NCBI GenBank assembly: GCA_020026415.1
Contig: JAHHQL010000011.1
Location: 9,182-73,181 of the forward strand
DNA: 64,000 nucleotides
Source of the DNA: Alistipes sp.
GTDB taxonomy: Bacteria; Bacteroidota; Bacteroidia; Bacteroidales; Rikenellaceae
Reading direction: 5' to 3'
Positions 33,221-41,348 of this stretch are shown piece after piece (the first letter of the stretch is position 1; every line of letters starts with the position of its first letter). The notes beneath the pieces were generated by a model. It did no database searches. It had not been told where the DNA came from and saw nothing but the letters and a program-made list of their open reading frames with translations. The position numbers were made by a program, and so were the translations under genes.

Positions 33221-35020
33221 CTATTGAATCGTTACCGTGAAATCGTGATTGTAATTTACGCGGGTCCAATTGTAGTTCGCATGTTTCGAACTATGCTCGC
33301 CCTGCTTGAAAATATAGGTACTGCGCAGCGGCGTGTAGCGTTTCCCGGCCATGTCGTACTCGATGTCGTTGTACATACCCAGCACAAAGATCATCGCGGC
33401 ATCGAATCCGCGATAGGAATAGAGCGTGGGCAGTGTGCCGAACGACTTCATGTAGGCCTTGTCGAAGTTGATGATCGCCTCGTTGTCGCGCTTGGCGTGA
33501 TAAGTCGAGACGAACGTCGTATTGTTCTTGAACCACGTCGTGCGGTCCATGTTGTTGAATCGGTTCCAACGGGCATTACCCAGCACCTTGTAGGGCGGAA
33601 TCTGGAATCCGCGTGCCGTCAGGTTGGCATAAGCCGACGTGAGCGATGCCATGATGCGATCGACCTCCACCTCGTCGGACGACATGACGATGAACACGTT
33701 GTCGCTCTGGTTGTGGATCAGCGAACCGATGCTCGAATCGTCATCGCGCGAATATTTGTAGCGGAATGTCTTGTAGGGATATTCGCCCAAGAGGTTCAGC
33801 ATCTCGCGTTCGAACTCCTTGTCGGTTTTGTCCGTATAGATCAGCGTGACCGACTTGTCGCGGTCGAGCATGTCACGCACCTTGTCGTATTTGGCATCCT
33901 CGACGGGAGCCATCTGGAACAGCACGTCACTGTCGGTCTGCATGTGTGCCAGAGGCGACACCACCGGCACGGCATGCTCTTCGGCATAGCGGATGACGGG
34001 ATAGAGACCCGACTCATATACCGGGCCGATGATCAGTTGCGTATCCTCGAAACTCTTCGACGAAAGGATCTCCTCGATCTGCTTCGGATCGCGGTCGGTA
34101 TTGTAGAGGGTCACATCGACCGAATAGCCGTGATTGACCTTCACACTGTCCAAACCCAGCAGGAATCCCTGATAGAGTTCCAGATAATTGCTGTTGGTCT
34201 TGCCCTCGACCGAGATGGGCAGCAGAAGTGCCACCTTCAGAGTCTCCTCCGCGCCGAGAGCACGGAAATCGACCTGCGGCACAGTCTCCTGATGGCGCAG
34301 CGAATCCCGATCCTTGGCGGGAACGACCACTTCGCCCTCCCCGTTCTTCTCGCCAGCAATACGCAACATGGCACCCGCCTTGAGGTTTTCGGGCAACAGG
34401 TTGTCGTTCATCGCACTGAGTTCCTGTTCCGAAATACCGTACTGATGCGAAATCGAATAGAATGTCTCTCCCTTCTTCACCAAATGGTAGTAAACCGAAT
34501 CGTCCTTCACATCGTTGAGTTGTTCGTGATAACGCTTCCAGTCGGCATCAGAATCGGCTTCGGACTCCGTGCCGATCTTCTTCTTTCGGACAAGGATCTG
34601 CTGGTCAAGTTTCAGACGAATCGGATCCAGATCGGGATTATCCTTCATCAGTGTGGGAATCGGGATCTCGTAGTGACGCGAAATGGCGTAGAGCGTCTCG
34701 CCCGCCTTGACGATGTGGGTCGTGAAGGTCTTGCGGATCTTCTTGCGCGAGAGTTTCTCCTTGCGGCTCTCCACCACGGGAATCTTCACCGTCTCCTTGA
34801 GTTTGAGACCCGATGCAGCCACCGCGGGATTGTGTTTGAGGATCATCTGCTGATCCACGCCGTATAATTTGCCCAACGAATAGAGCGTTTCACCCTTCTC
34901 GACCGAGTGAATGTAGTACTTTGTGCCATTGATATAGACAATCGTCTGCGACTTTTCCTGTGCAAACGAGAAAAGCACCCAGACGATCGTCAAAAGTACT
35001 GTAAGAGAGAATTTTCTCAT
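33221..35020 (-). CDS. Secreted protein with three LysM domains and a periplasmic-binding-protein-like domain
   Basis: 599 residues; signal peptide ends near residue 20 (SFAQ). Three LysM peptidoglycan-binding domains: HSVEKGETLYSLGKLYG (~38-80), HIVKAGETLYAISRHYE (~100-145) and HLVKKGETFYSISHQYG (~178-220). After a short linker, residues ~260-590 resemble the type I periplasmic-binding fold (VALLLPISVEG, YQGFLLGLDSV, LIIGPVYESGLYPVIRYAEEHAVPVVSPLA, SYRGFDAAMIF). It likely sits on peptidoglycan and binds a ligand or a synthase, in the manner of LpoA, which also has this fold; that role is inferred. Gap of 9 bp to the exonuclease gene. Confidence 0.85.
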   Translation of the reverse strand: MRKFSLTVLLTIVWVLFSFAQEKSQTIVYINGTKYYIHSVEKGETLYSLGKLYGVDQQMILKHNPAVAASGLKLKETVKIPVVESRKEKLSRKKIRKTFTTHIVKAGETLYAISRHYEIPIPTLMKDNPDLDPIRLKLDQQILVRKKKIGTESEADSDADWKRYHEQLNDVKDDSVYYHLVKKGETFYSISHQYGISEQELSAMNDNLLPENLKAGAMLRIAGEKNGEGEVVVPAKDRDSLRHQETVPQVDFRALGAEETLKVALLLPISVEGKTNSNYLELYQGFLLGLDSVKVNHGYSVDVTLYNTDRDPKQIEEILSSKSFEDTQLIIGPVYESGLYPVIRYAEEHAVPVVSPLAHMQTDSDVLFQMAPVEDAKYDKVRDMLDRDKSVTLIYTDKTDKEFEREMLNLLGEYPYKTFRYKYSRDDDSSIGSLIHNQSDNVFIVMSSDEVEVDRIMASLTSAYANLTARGFQIPPYKVLGNARWNRFNNMDRTTWFKNNTTFVSTYHAKRDNEAIINFDKAYMKSFGTLPTLYSYRGFDAAMIFVLGMYNDIEYDMAGKRYTPLRSTYIFKQGEHSSKHANYNWTRVNYNHDFTVTIQ

Positions 35021-35029
35021 CTTTTGGTT

Positions 35030-35803
35030 TTATTTTTTCAGTTTACCTCTCATTCTGATCTCCGTGATCACCTTCTTGGTATAGAGCGGGAAATCGCCCT
35101 CCATCATCCACGAGTAGTAACTCGGCTCGCGTTCGAAGATTTCGGCAACCGGCTTGCCGCGGTACTTGCCGAATCCGAACACCTCGACACCCTTGTCGTC
35201 ATAGACGATACGGCCGGCATAATCGACCGTTTCGCCACGTGCCGAATACTCGGCCAACGCATCGACATCGTTCTCCAGATCGGGATAGCGATCCAACTGC
35301 GCCTTGAGCACTTCATAAGTGGCACGGGTATCGGCCTCGGCGGCATGGGCATCCGTCAGATCCTTGTCGCAATAGAAACGATAGGCGGCCACCAGCGTAC
35401 GCTGTTCCTTCTTGTGGAAGATATTCTGCACATCGACAAATTTGCGACGTTTCAGATCGACATCCAACCCCGCGCGCATAAACTCCTCGACCAGAACCGG
35501 AAGATCGAAGCGGTTGGAATTGAACCCTCCGAAATCGCATCCCCGGATGAATTGTTCCAACGACTTGGCCACCTGCCTGAAAGTCGGGCAGTCCTTCACA
35601 TCCTCGTCAGTGATGCCGTGTACGGCGGTCGCTTCCTCCGGGATGTGCATTTCGGGATTCAAACGGCGTGTTTTGGTGATTTCCTCTCCGTCAGGCATGA
35701 CCTTGATCATCGAAATCTCGACAATACGATCTTTCGACGTATCGACACCGGTCGTCTCCAAATCGAAGAAGATGATCGGCCGTTTGAGATTAAGTCTCAT
35801 CAT
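35030..35803 (-). CDS. DEDDh 3'-5' exonuclease with ExoX-like C-terminal domain
   Basis: 257 residues. ExoI motif FFDLETTGVD (Asp-Glu) at ~12-21, ExoII in FGGFNSNRFDLPVL, ExoIII HAAEADTRATYEV: the DnaQ fold. Unlike bare DnaQ, it continues with FGFGKYRGKPVAEIF and PSYYSWMMEGDFP, the small C-terminal domain known from exonuclease X-like proteins. It may serve in repair or as proofreading epsilon-like subunit; its position 7 bp after dnaN favours replication or repair. ATG at 35803 (a second in-frame ATG follows directly). Confidence 0.88.
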   Translation of the reverse strand: MMRLNLKRPIIFFDLETTGVDTSKDRIVEISMIKVMPDGEEITKTRRLNPEMHIPEEATAVHGITDEDVKDCPTFRQVAKSLEQFIRGCDFGGFNSNRFDLPVLVEEFMRAGLDVDLKRRKFVDVQNIFHKKEQRTLVAAYRFYCDKDLTDAHAAEADTRATYEVLKAQLDRYPDLENDVDALAEYSARGETVDYAGRIVYDDKGVEVFGFGKYRGKPVAEIFEREPSYYSWMMEGDFPLYTKKVITEIRMRGKLKK

Positions 35804-35810
35804 TTAAGAA

Positions 35811-36935
35811 TTAAGCATTCAACATCATCGGCGAAAGCAGCATCAGCGTCGAACTGGTCTGCTTGTCGTCATAAACGGGTTTGAACACACCCGCACGGGT
35901 CGAGTCGGCCAATTCGATCAACACCGTCGGAGTCTCAATGTTCGAGAGAATCTCCACCAGAAAGGTCGATTTGAAACCGATGGCCATCTCCTGCCCGTCA
36001 TAACTGCACGAAATCGTTTCGTTGGCCGATACCGAAAAATCCAGATCCTGAGCCGTCAGATCAATGTGGTTATCCATGATGTGCATACGGATCAGGTTCG
36101 TGGCGGGATTCGAGCAGACAGCCACACGGCGGATGCCGTTGAGCAGTTCGATACGATCCACCAGCACGCGATTAGGGTTGTTGGTCGGGATTACGGCATT
36201 GTAATTGGGATAGTTGCCCTCGATCAGACGGCACACCAACGTATGGTTCTTGAGTTTGAAGACCGCATTCTTGGCGTCGAATGCGACCTCGATCTCTTCA
36301 TCTTCCTTCAGAAGCACCGTCTTCAGCAGATTGGCGGGTTTCTTGGGCAGGATGAACGAAGCCTCAACACTCGTCTCGGCTTCGGTTTCGTGACGCACGA
36401 GTTTGTGGGCATCAGTACCGACAAACGTGATCTTGTTGTTGCCGAAGTTGATATAGATACCGTTCATCACGGGACGCAGTTCGTCGTCTGCCGTGGCAAA
36501 AACGGTCTTGTTCACGCCATTGATCAGCGTATCGACATCCATCTTGAGTTCCTTGCGTTCGGGATTCAATTCGGGAACGGCAGGATAACTTACGGCACTT
36601 GCGCCAGGAATCGACAGCGTACCGCTCTTCCAGTTGATGCGGATCTCCCAGTTCTTGTCGTTCACGTCGATCTCAAGCGGAAGTTCGGGGAACTCCTTCA
36701 GAGAATCAAGCATCAGTTTGGCAGGAGCGGCAATCGTACCCTCACGCTCGACCGAATCGACCGTAAGCGAACCGACCAGAGTCGTTTCGAGGTCGGAAGT
36801 AGTCACTTTCAGCGTATTGCCGCAAAGTTCCATCAAGAAATAATCCAAAATGGGCAGCGTATTTTTATTGCTGATCACTTTGCCGGTGGTGGAAAGCAGC
36901 GAGAGCAACGCTGAACTTGATACGGAAAACTTCAT
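35811..36935 (-). CDS. dnaN: DNA polymerase III beta subunit (sliding clamp)
   Basis: 374 residues, usual length. MKFSVSSSALLSLLSTTGKVISNKNTLPILDYFLM is a typical clamp N-terminus. Three clamp domains follow, with NGIYINFGNNKITFVGTDAHKLV in the middle and the C-terminal LMLLSPMMLNA that lines the protein-binding pocket. It rings DNA and tethers polymerase. It lies 27 bp after the uridine phosphorylase gene rather than next to dnaA. Confidence 0.96.
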   Translation of the reverse strand: MKFSVSSSALLSLLSTTGKVISNKNTLPILDYFLMELCGNTLKVTTSDLETTLVGSLTVDSVEREGTIAAPAKLMLDSLKEFPELPLEIDVNDKNWEIRINWKSGTLSIPGASAVSYPAVPELNPERKELKMDVDTLINGVNKTVFATADDELRPVMNGIYINFGNNKITFVGTDAHKLVRHETEAETSVEASFILPKKPANLLKTVLLKEDEEIEVAFDAKNAVFKLKNHTLVCRLIEGNYPNYNAVIPTNNPNRVLVDRIELLNGIRRVAVCSNPATNLIRMHIMDNHIDLTAQDLDFSVSANETISCSYDGQEMAIGFKSTFLVEILSNIETPTVLIELADSTRAGVFKPVYDDKQTSSTLMLLSPMMLNA

Positions 36936-36962
36936 AGTTTTAATATTTTTTACGTTCTTAAT

Positions 36963-37838
36963 TTACAATACGGCGAGTTTATCGAGTGCCATCTCGACCA
37001 TTTTACGGACAAACGGTTTGTAGTCGGTGCAGGCATCCAGCGCGACACGCTGTGCGATGATCGTGCAGATCGTGGCGGCGCGATGCCCCATCAGAGCGGC
37101 CATACCCTGCAATGCCGAACTCTCCATCTCGAAATTGGTGATGCGACGGCCTTTGTAGCGGAACGACTCGACCTTCTCGTTCAGATGAAGATCCTGCGGC
37201 TGAAGGCGCACCCAACGACCCTGCGGAGCGTAGAAACCCGGAGCGGCCACCGTAATACCCTCCACGACCGAATCGCGGAAATGCTCCCAAAGCGTATTGT
37301 CGGCATTGATGAAGTAGGGTTTCGGCAGCAATTCGTTCCAGCCCGTATGTTCCATGAAAGCCTTCTCGATCTCCAAATCGCACACCTCGTTACGACCGGC
37401 GTAGTAGTTCAACAGGCCGTCGAAACCGACCGACGTGCGGGCAAATACGAAATCCCCCACCTTGATGTCGGGCTGCAGGGCACCCGAAGTACCCAAGCGA
37501 ACCAGCGTCAGGCGGCGTTTCTCGTCTTTGACCTGACGGGTCTCGAAGTCGATATTGGCCAGCGCATCGAGTTCCGTCACGGAAATATCAATATTACCGA
37601 TACCGATACCCGTCGAGAGTACCGTCATGCGACGACCCTTGTACGTACCGGTCACCGTATTAAACTCGCGGTTGGAAACATTACACTCAATATGATCAAA
37701 AAACGAGGATACCATAGCCACACGGCCGGGATCTCCCACCAGAATAACGGTGTCTGCAAGTTGTTCGGGACGAAGATGCAAATGGAAAATTGACCCGTCC
37801 TCATTGATAATCAATTCAGAAGCTGGAATCGTTCTCAT
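36963..37838 (-). CDS. udp: Uridine phosphorylase family nucleoside phosphorylase
   Basis: 291 residues. VILVGDPGRVAMVSSFFDHIE is the phosphate-binding start; STGIGIGNIDISVTELDAL, LVRLGTSGALQPDIKVGDFVF and FEMESSALQGMAALMGHRA carry the remaining phosphate, ribose and base contacts. Cleaves uridine (or a related nucleoside) to base and ribose-1-phosphate; exact specificity is not readable. Head of the minus-strand run, with a good promoter. Confidence 0.88.
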   Translation of the reverse strand: MRTIPASELIINEDGSIFHLHLRPEQLADTVILVGDPGRVAMVSSFFDHIECNVSNREFNTVTGTYKGRRMTVLSTGIGIGNIDISVTELDALANIDFETRQVKDEKRRLTLVRLGTSGALQPDIKVGDFVFARTSVGFDGLLNYYAGRNEVCDLEIEKAFMEHTGWNELLPKPYFINADNTLWEHFRDSVVEGITVAAPGFYAPQGRWVRLQPQDLHLNEKVESFRYKGRRITNFEMESSALQGMAALMGHRAATICTIIAQRVALDACTDYKPFVRKMVEMALDKLAVL

Positions 37839-37870
37839 AATTTTACCTTTTTATATTTTTATAATTGGCA

Positions 37871-37901
37871 TAAAAGTAATATATTTACCTCGAATTTCAA
37901 A
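37871..37901 (-). promoter_or_regulatory. Promoter of the udp-dnaN operon
   Basis: On the minus strand: TTTG at 37901-37898, a 19-bp spacer, then TACTTTTA at 37878-37871 (last base of TAnnTTTG changed to A). It gives a leader of about 30 bases before the udp ATG. Confidence 0.65.
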
Positions 37902-37947
37902 ATTCTAAAGAAGATCTATTTCACTTGACAACTCAAATTTAAATTAT

Positions 37948-39339
37948 ATGACCCTTATCAAATCCATTTCGGGCATCCGAGGCACGATCGGAGGTCTGAC
38001 GGGTGACAACCTCACCCCGCTTGACATCGTAAAATTCACCACCGCATACACCCGTCTGATCGCCAGCCGCAATCAGAATCGTCAGCTGACCATCGTCGTA
38101 GGACGCGACGCCCGCATTTCGGGAGAAATGGTTTCCAATCTTGTTGAAGGCACCCTGTTGGCTTGCGGTGCAAACGTCATCAATGTAGGTCTCTGCACCA
38201 CGCCGGGCACCGAAATGGCGGTAATTACACACAAAGCCGACGGAGGCATCATCATCACTGCATCGCACAACCCCCGTCAGTGGAATGCACTGAAACTTCT
38301 GAACGCATCGGGCGAATTTCTGAACGATGCCGAAGGCAGGCAGGTGCTGGCCATGGCCGAGGAAGGGTCGTTCTCATACCCCGAAATCGACCACATCGGC
38401 AAGGTACTCTCGCGCGAAGAGTTCAATTCGACCCACATCAGACAAGTACTGGCCATGAAGGCTGTCGATGTGGAGTTGGTACGCAAACGCCACTTCAAGA
38501 TCGTTGTCGATGCCGTCAATTCGGTGGGCGGCATTGTCATGCCCGCCCTGCTGCGCGAATTGGGTTGCGAGGTCGTGGAGTTGAACTGTGAGCCGAACGG
38601 CGAATTTGCCCACAACCCCGAACCCCTGCCCCAGAACCTGACGGAGATCTCCAAAGTCATCGTCCGCGAAAAAGCCGACCTTGGCATCGTAGTCGATCCC
38701 GATGTGGATCGTCTGGCATTCGTCAGCGAGGACGGTTCGATGTTCGTCGAGGAATACACGCTGGTTGCCGTTGCCGACTACATCCTCTCGCTCAAGAAAG
38801 GCAACACCGTCTCGAACCTTTCGTCGTCGCGTGCACTGCGTGACGTCACGGAGCGTCACGCAGGCAGTTACTCGGCATCGGCCGTGGGCGAAGTAAACGT
38901 AGTGGCCAAAATGAAGGAAACGGGTGCCGTCATCGGAGGCGAAGGAAACGGCGGGGTGATCTACCCCGAATTGCACTACGGCCGTGACGCGCTGGTCGGT
39001 TCGGCTCTGTTCCTGACCTTCCTCGCAAAAAAAGGCATGACGATGACCCAGTTGCGTGCGACCTATCCTTCGTACTACGCTTCGAAGAACAAGATCCAAC
39101 TCACACCCGAAATCAATGTCGATAAGGTACTGAGCACGATCAGGGAGCGTTACAAGAACGAGCAAGTCAATGACATCGACGGTGTGAAGATCGACTTCCC
39201 CGAAAACTGGGTTCACCTGCGCAAGTCGAACACCGAGCCGATCATCCGCGTTTACACCGAAGCCAAATCCATGGAGGAGGCCGACGCATTGGCACAGCGT
39301 TTCATCTCGGAGGTGAAGGAGATCTGCAACATCCGATAA
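37948..39339 (+). CDS. glmM: Phosphoglucosamine mutase
   Basis: 463 residues. Converts glucosamine-6-phosphate to glucosamine-1-phosphate for UDP-GlcNAc. SGIRGTIGG start, active serine in ITASHNPRQWN (~102-112), metal loop VDPDVDRLAF, sugar loop GGEGNGGVIYP and phosphate loop RKSNTEPIIRVY. The Bacteroidetes enzymes of this class use this phosphoglucomutase-superfamily form; a general phosphohexomutase role cannot be excluded. Divergent from udp; a weak TATATTTA at 37880-37887 might be its -7 box. Confidence 0.88.
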   Translation: MTLIKSISGIRGTIGGLTGDNLTPLDIVKFTTAYTRLIASRNQNRQLTIVVGRDARISGEMVSNLVEGTLLACGANVINVGLCTTPGTEMAVITHKADGGIIITASHNPRQWNALKLLNASGEFLNDAEGRQVLAMAEEGSFSYPEIDHIGKVLSREEFNSTHIRQVLAMKAVDVELVRKRHFKIVVDAVNSVGGIVMPALLRELGCEVVELNCEPNGEFAHNPEPLPQNLTEISKVIVREKADLGIVVDPDVDRLAFVSEDGSMFVEEYTLVAVADYILSLKKGNTVSNLSSSRALRDVTERHAGSYSASAVGEVNVVAKMKETGAVIGGEGNGGVIYPELHYGRDALVGSALFLTFLAKKGMTMTQLRATYPSYYASKNKIQLTPEINVDKVLSTIRERYKNEQVNDIDGVKIDFPENWVHLRKSNTEPIIRVYTEAKSMEEADALAQRFISEVKEICNIR

Positions 39340-39409
39340 GACTATTCATCAGAAACAGACGGAAACCGCCGACCACGGTCTTCGTCTGTTCCACATACAC
39401 TAAAAACCA

Positions 39410-40777
39410 ATGGACAAAGTAAAAAACTACATCGAAGCGAACAAAGACCGCTTCATCGAAGAATTATTCGAGGTGCTGCGCATTCCCTCGATCAGCGCAC
39501 AGAGCGAGCATAAACCCGACATGATACGTTGTGCCGAGCATCTGGCCAAGATGCTCAAAAAAGCCGGTGCCGATCGCGCCGAAGTAATGCCTACGGCAGG
39601 AAATCCCGTGGTATTTGCCGAGAAGATGATCGATCCGAAGGCCAAGACCGTTTTGGTATATGGTCACTACGACGTCATGCCGGTTGATCCGCGCAACGAA
39701 TGGGACACCGAGCCGTTCGAGCCCGTGATCAGGGACGGACGCATCTGGGGTCGTGGTTCGGATGACGACAAAGGTCAGTTGTGGATGCACGCCAAGGCAT
39801 TCGAGGCCATGTGTGCCACGGATTCGCTGCCCTGCAACGTGAAATTCATGTTGGAAGGCGAGGAGGAAATAGGTTCGACGAGCCTCTACGACTTCTGCCG
39901 TCAGCACAAGGATCTGCTCAAGGCCGACATCATCCTCGTATCGGACACCTCGATGGTGTCGATGGATACGCCGTCGATCACGTGCGGTCTGCGCGGTCTG
40001 ACCTATATGGAAGTTGAGGTTACGGGTCCGAGCCAAGACCTGCATTCGGGCATCTTCGGCGGTGCCGTTGCCAACCCCGCAAACGTATTGACCCGTCTGA
40101 TCACGGGTCTGGTGGACGACAACGGTCACGTGCTGATCCCCGGATTCTACGACGATGTACGCGTTCTGTCGCAGGAGGAGCGTGACGATCTGAACCGCAT
40201 GCCCTACAACGAAGAAGAGTACAAGCGTTCGCTCAACGTGGCCGAAGTTGCCGGTGAGGCAGGCTATACGACCGTAGAGCGTACAGGTGTCCGTCCGTCA
40301 CTCGACGTAAACGGCATCTGGGGCGGTTACACCGAGGAAGGTTCGAAGACCATCATTCCGTCGAAGGCTTCGGCCAAGATCTCGATGCGTCTGGTTCCCA
40401 ATCAGGACTTCCACAAGATCGCCGAATTGTTCGAAAAGCACTTCCGCGCCATCGCGCCCAAGAGCGTAAAGGTCGAAGTTCGTGCTCTGCACGGAGGTAT
40501 GCCCTACGTCGCTCCGACCGACATGCCCGCCTACAAAGCCGCATCGAAAGCCATTGTCGAGAGTTTCGGCAAGAAGCCCCTGCCGTTCTATTCGGGCGGG
40601 TCGATTCCCATCGTCAGCGGTTTCGAACAGATTCTTGGGCTTAAATCCATCCTGATGGGCTTCGGTTTGCAAAAGGATGCCATCCACTCGCCCAACGAAA
40701 GTTACGGTCTGGATCAGTTCTTCAAGGGAGTACACACCATTCCCCTGTTTTACAAGTACTTTGCCGAGGAGGCTTAA
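39410..40777 (+). CDS. M20 family dipeptidase/metallopeptidase
   Basis: 455 residues, cytosolic (no signal). Two-zinc peptidase: VYGHYDVMPVD (His-x-Asp, ~81-91), RGSDDDKGQL (bridging Asp), EGEEEIGS (Glu pair), SDTSM (Asp) and the last zinc His near HSPNESYG. The dimerisation domain lies at ~185-330. It belongs to the branch of dipeptidases including CNDP-like enzymes; substrate dipeptide unknown. Seventy bp after glmM with no terminator between, so read-through is possible. Confidence 0.92.
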   Translation: MDKVKNYIEANKDRFIEELFEVLRIPSISAQSEHKPDMIRCAEHLAKMLKKAGADRAEVMPTAGNPVVFAEKMIDPKAKTVLVYGHYDVMPVDPRNEWDTEPFEPVIRDGRIWGRGSDDDKGQLWMHAKAFEAMCATDSLPCNVKFMLEGEEEIGSTSLYDFCRQHKDLLKADIILVSDTSMVSMDTPSITCGLRGLTYMEVEVTGPSQDLHSGIFGGAVANPANVLTRLITGLVDDNGHVLIPGFYDDVRVLSQEERDDLNRMPYNEEEYKRSLNVAEVAGEAGYTTVERTGVRPSLDVNGIWGGYTEEGSKTIIPSKASAKISMRLVPNQDFHKIAELFEKHFRAIAPKSVKVEVRALHGGMPYVAPTDMPAYKAASKAIVESFGKKPLPFYSGGSIPIVSGFEQILGLKSILMGFGLQKDAIHSPNESYGLDQFFKGVHTIPLFYKYFAEEA

Positions 40778-40801
40778 AAAGCCCAACGCAAAAAAAACGC
40801 G

Positions 40802-40833
40802 CAGTCGGTCACATCGGTGGCCGACTGTTTTTC
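40802..40833 (+). terminator. Terminator of the M20 peptidase gene
   Basis: Eleven-bp stem CAGTCGGTCAC/GTGGCCGACTG (40802-40812 with 40817-40827, one G-T pair) and a T tail. Confidence 0.85.
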
Positions 40834-40902
40834 TTATAGTTGCGCTTTCAGGCATCAAACTTGCAATCGGAAAATCCGATACTCACTTTAATTTTTTACC
40901 GT

Positions 40903-41277
40903 ATGGAAAATCCTTTGTTGTTTTCATCGCTGACGATCATCTCCCTTGCCATGATATTCTATACCGTCGGTGTGTGGAGCGAATGGTACGTCAAGCAACT
41001 CCGCCCATGGCACGTCGTATGCTTCTCATCAGGCGTTGTGACCGACACGATCGGCACGGGAATCATGATGTATATGGGTCAGATGACCAATTTTCACGAC
41101 ACGTTCCATCTCGTCACGGGTTGGCTGGCACTCATTCTGATGATCATTCACGCCGCATGGGCAATCCGCACGATCCGCCGCGGTCGCGAGCACGAATTGC
41201 AGGTGTTCAACCGCTTCAGCATCTTCGTATGGTGCGTGTGGATGATTCCCTATTGCACAGGCGGCATGATCCGCTAA
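40903..41277 (+). CDS. HsmA-type small membrane protein
   Basis: 124 residues from the ATG at 40903, almost all membrane: about four helices (LLFSSLTIISLAMIFYTVGV; VVCFSSGVVTDTIGTGIMMY; FHLVTGWLALILMIIHAAWAI; FSIFVWCVWMIPYCTGGM). The layout with WHVVCFSSGVVTDTIGT and FHxxTGWLALxLMxxHA matches the family I know as HsmA; the paired His residues could bind haem or metal. Function unknown. Single gene between two terminators; TATAGTTG at 40835-40842 is a weak -7 box. Confidence 0.75.
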   Translation: MENPLLFSSLTIISLAMIFYTVGVWSEWYVKQLRPWHVVCFSSGVVTDTIGTGIMMYMGQMTNFHDTFHLVTGWLALILMIIHAAWAIRTIRRGREHELQVFNRFSIFVWCVWMIPYCTGGMIR

Positions 41278-41287
41278 ACACAAAAAA

Positions 41288-41322
41288 AAGGAAGACCGGT
41301 TCGTGAAGAACCGGTCTTCCTT
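41288..41322. terminator. Bidirectional terminator, HsmA-type gene / argS
   Basis: Perfect 15-bp stem (41288-41302 with 41308-41322) with GTGAA loop between convergent genes. Confidence 0.92.
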
Positions 41323-41348
41323 CATAAGGATATTTGTATTTCAAACAA

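Noticed and set aside
32813..34867. 684-codon open frame antisense to the rex and LysM/PBP1 genes
   Set aside because: It crosses two well supported genes and shows His/Arg/Leu-rich low-information sequence typical of shadow frames.
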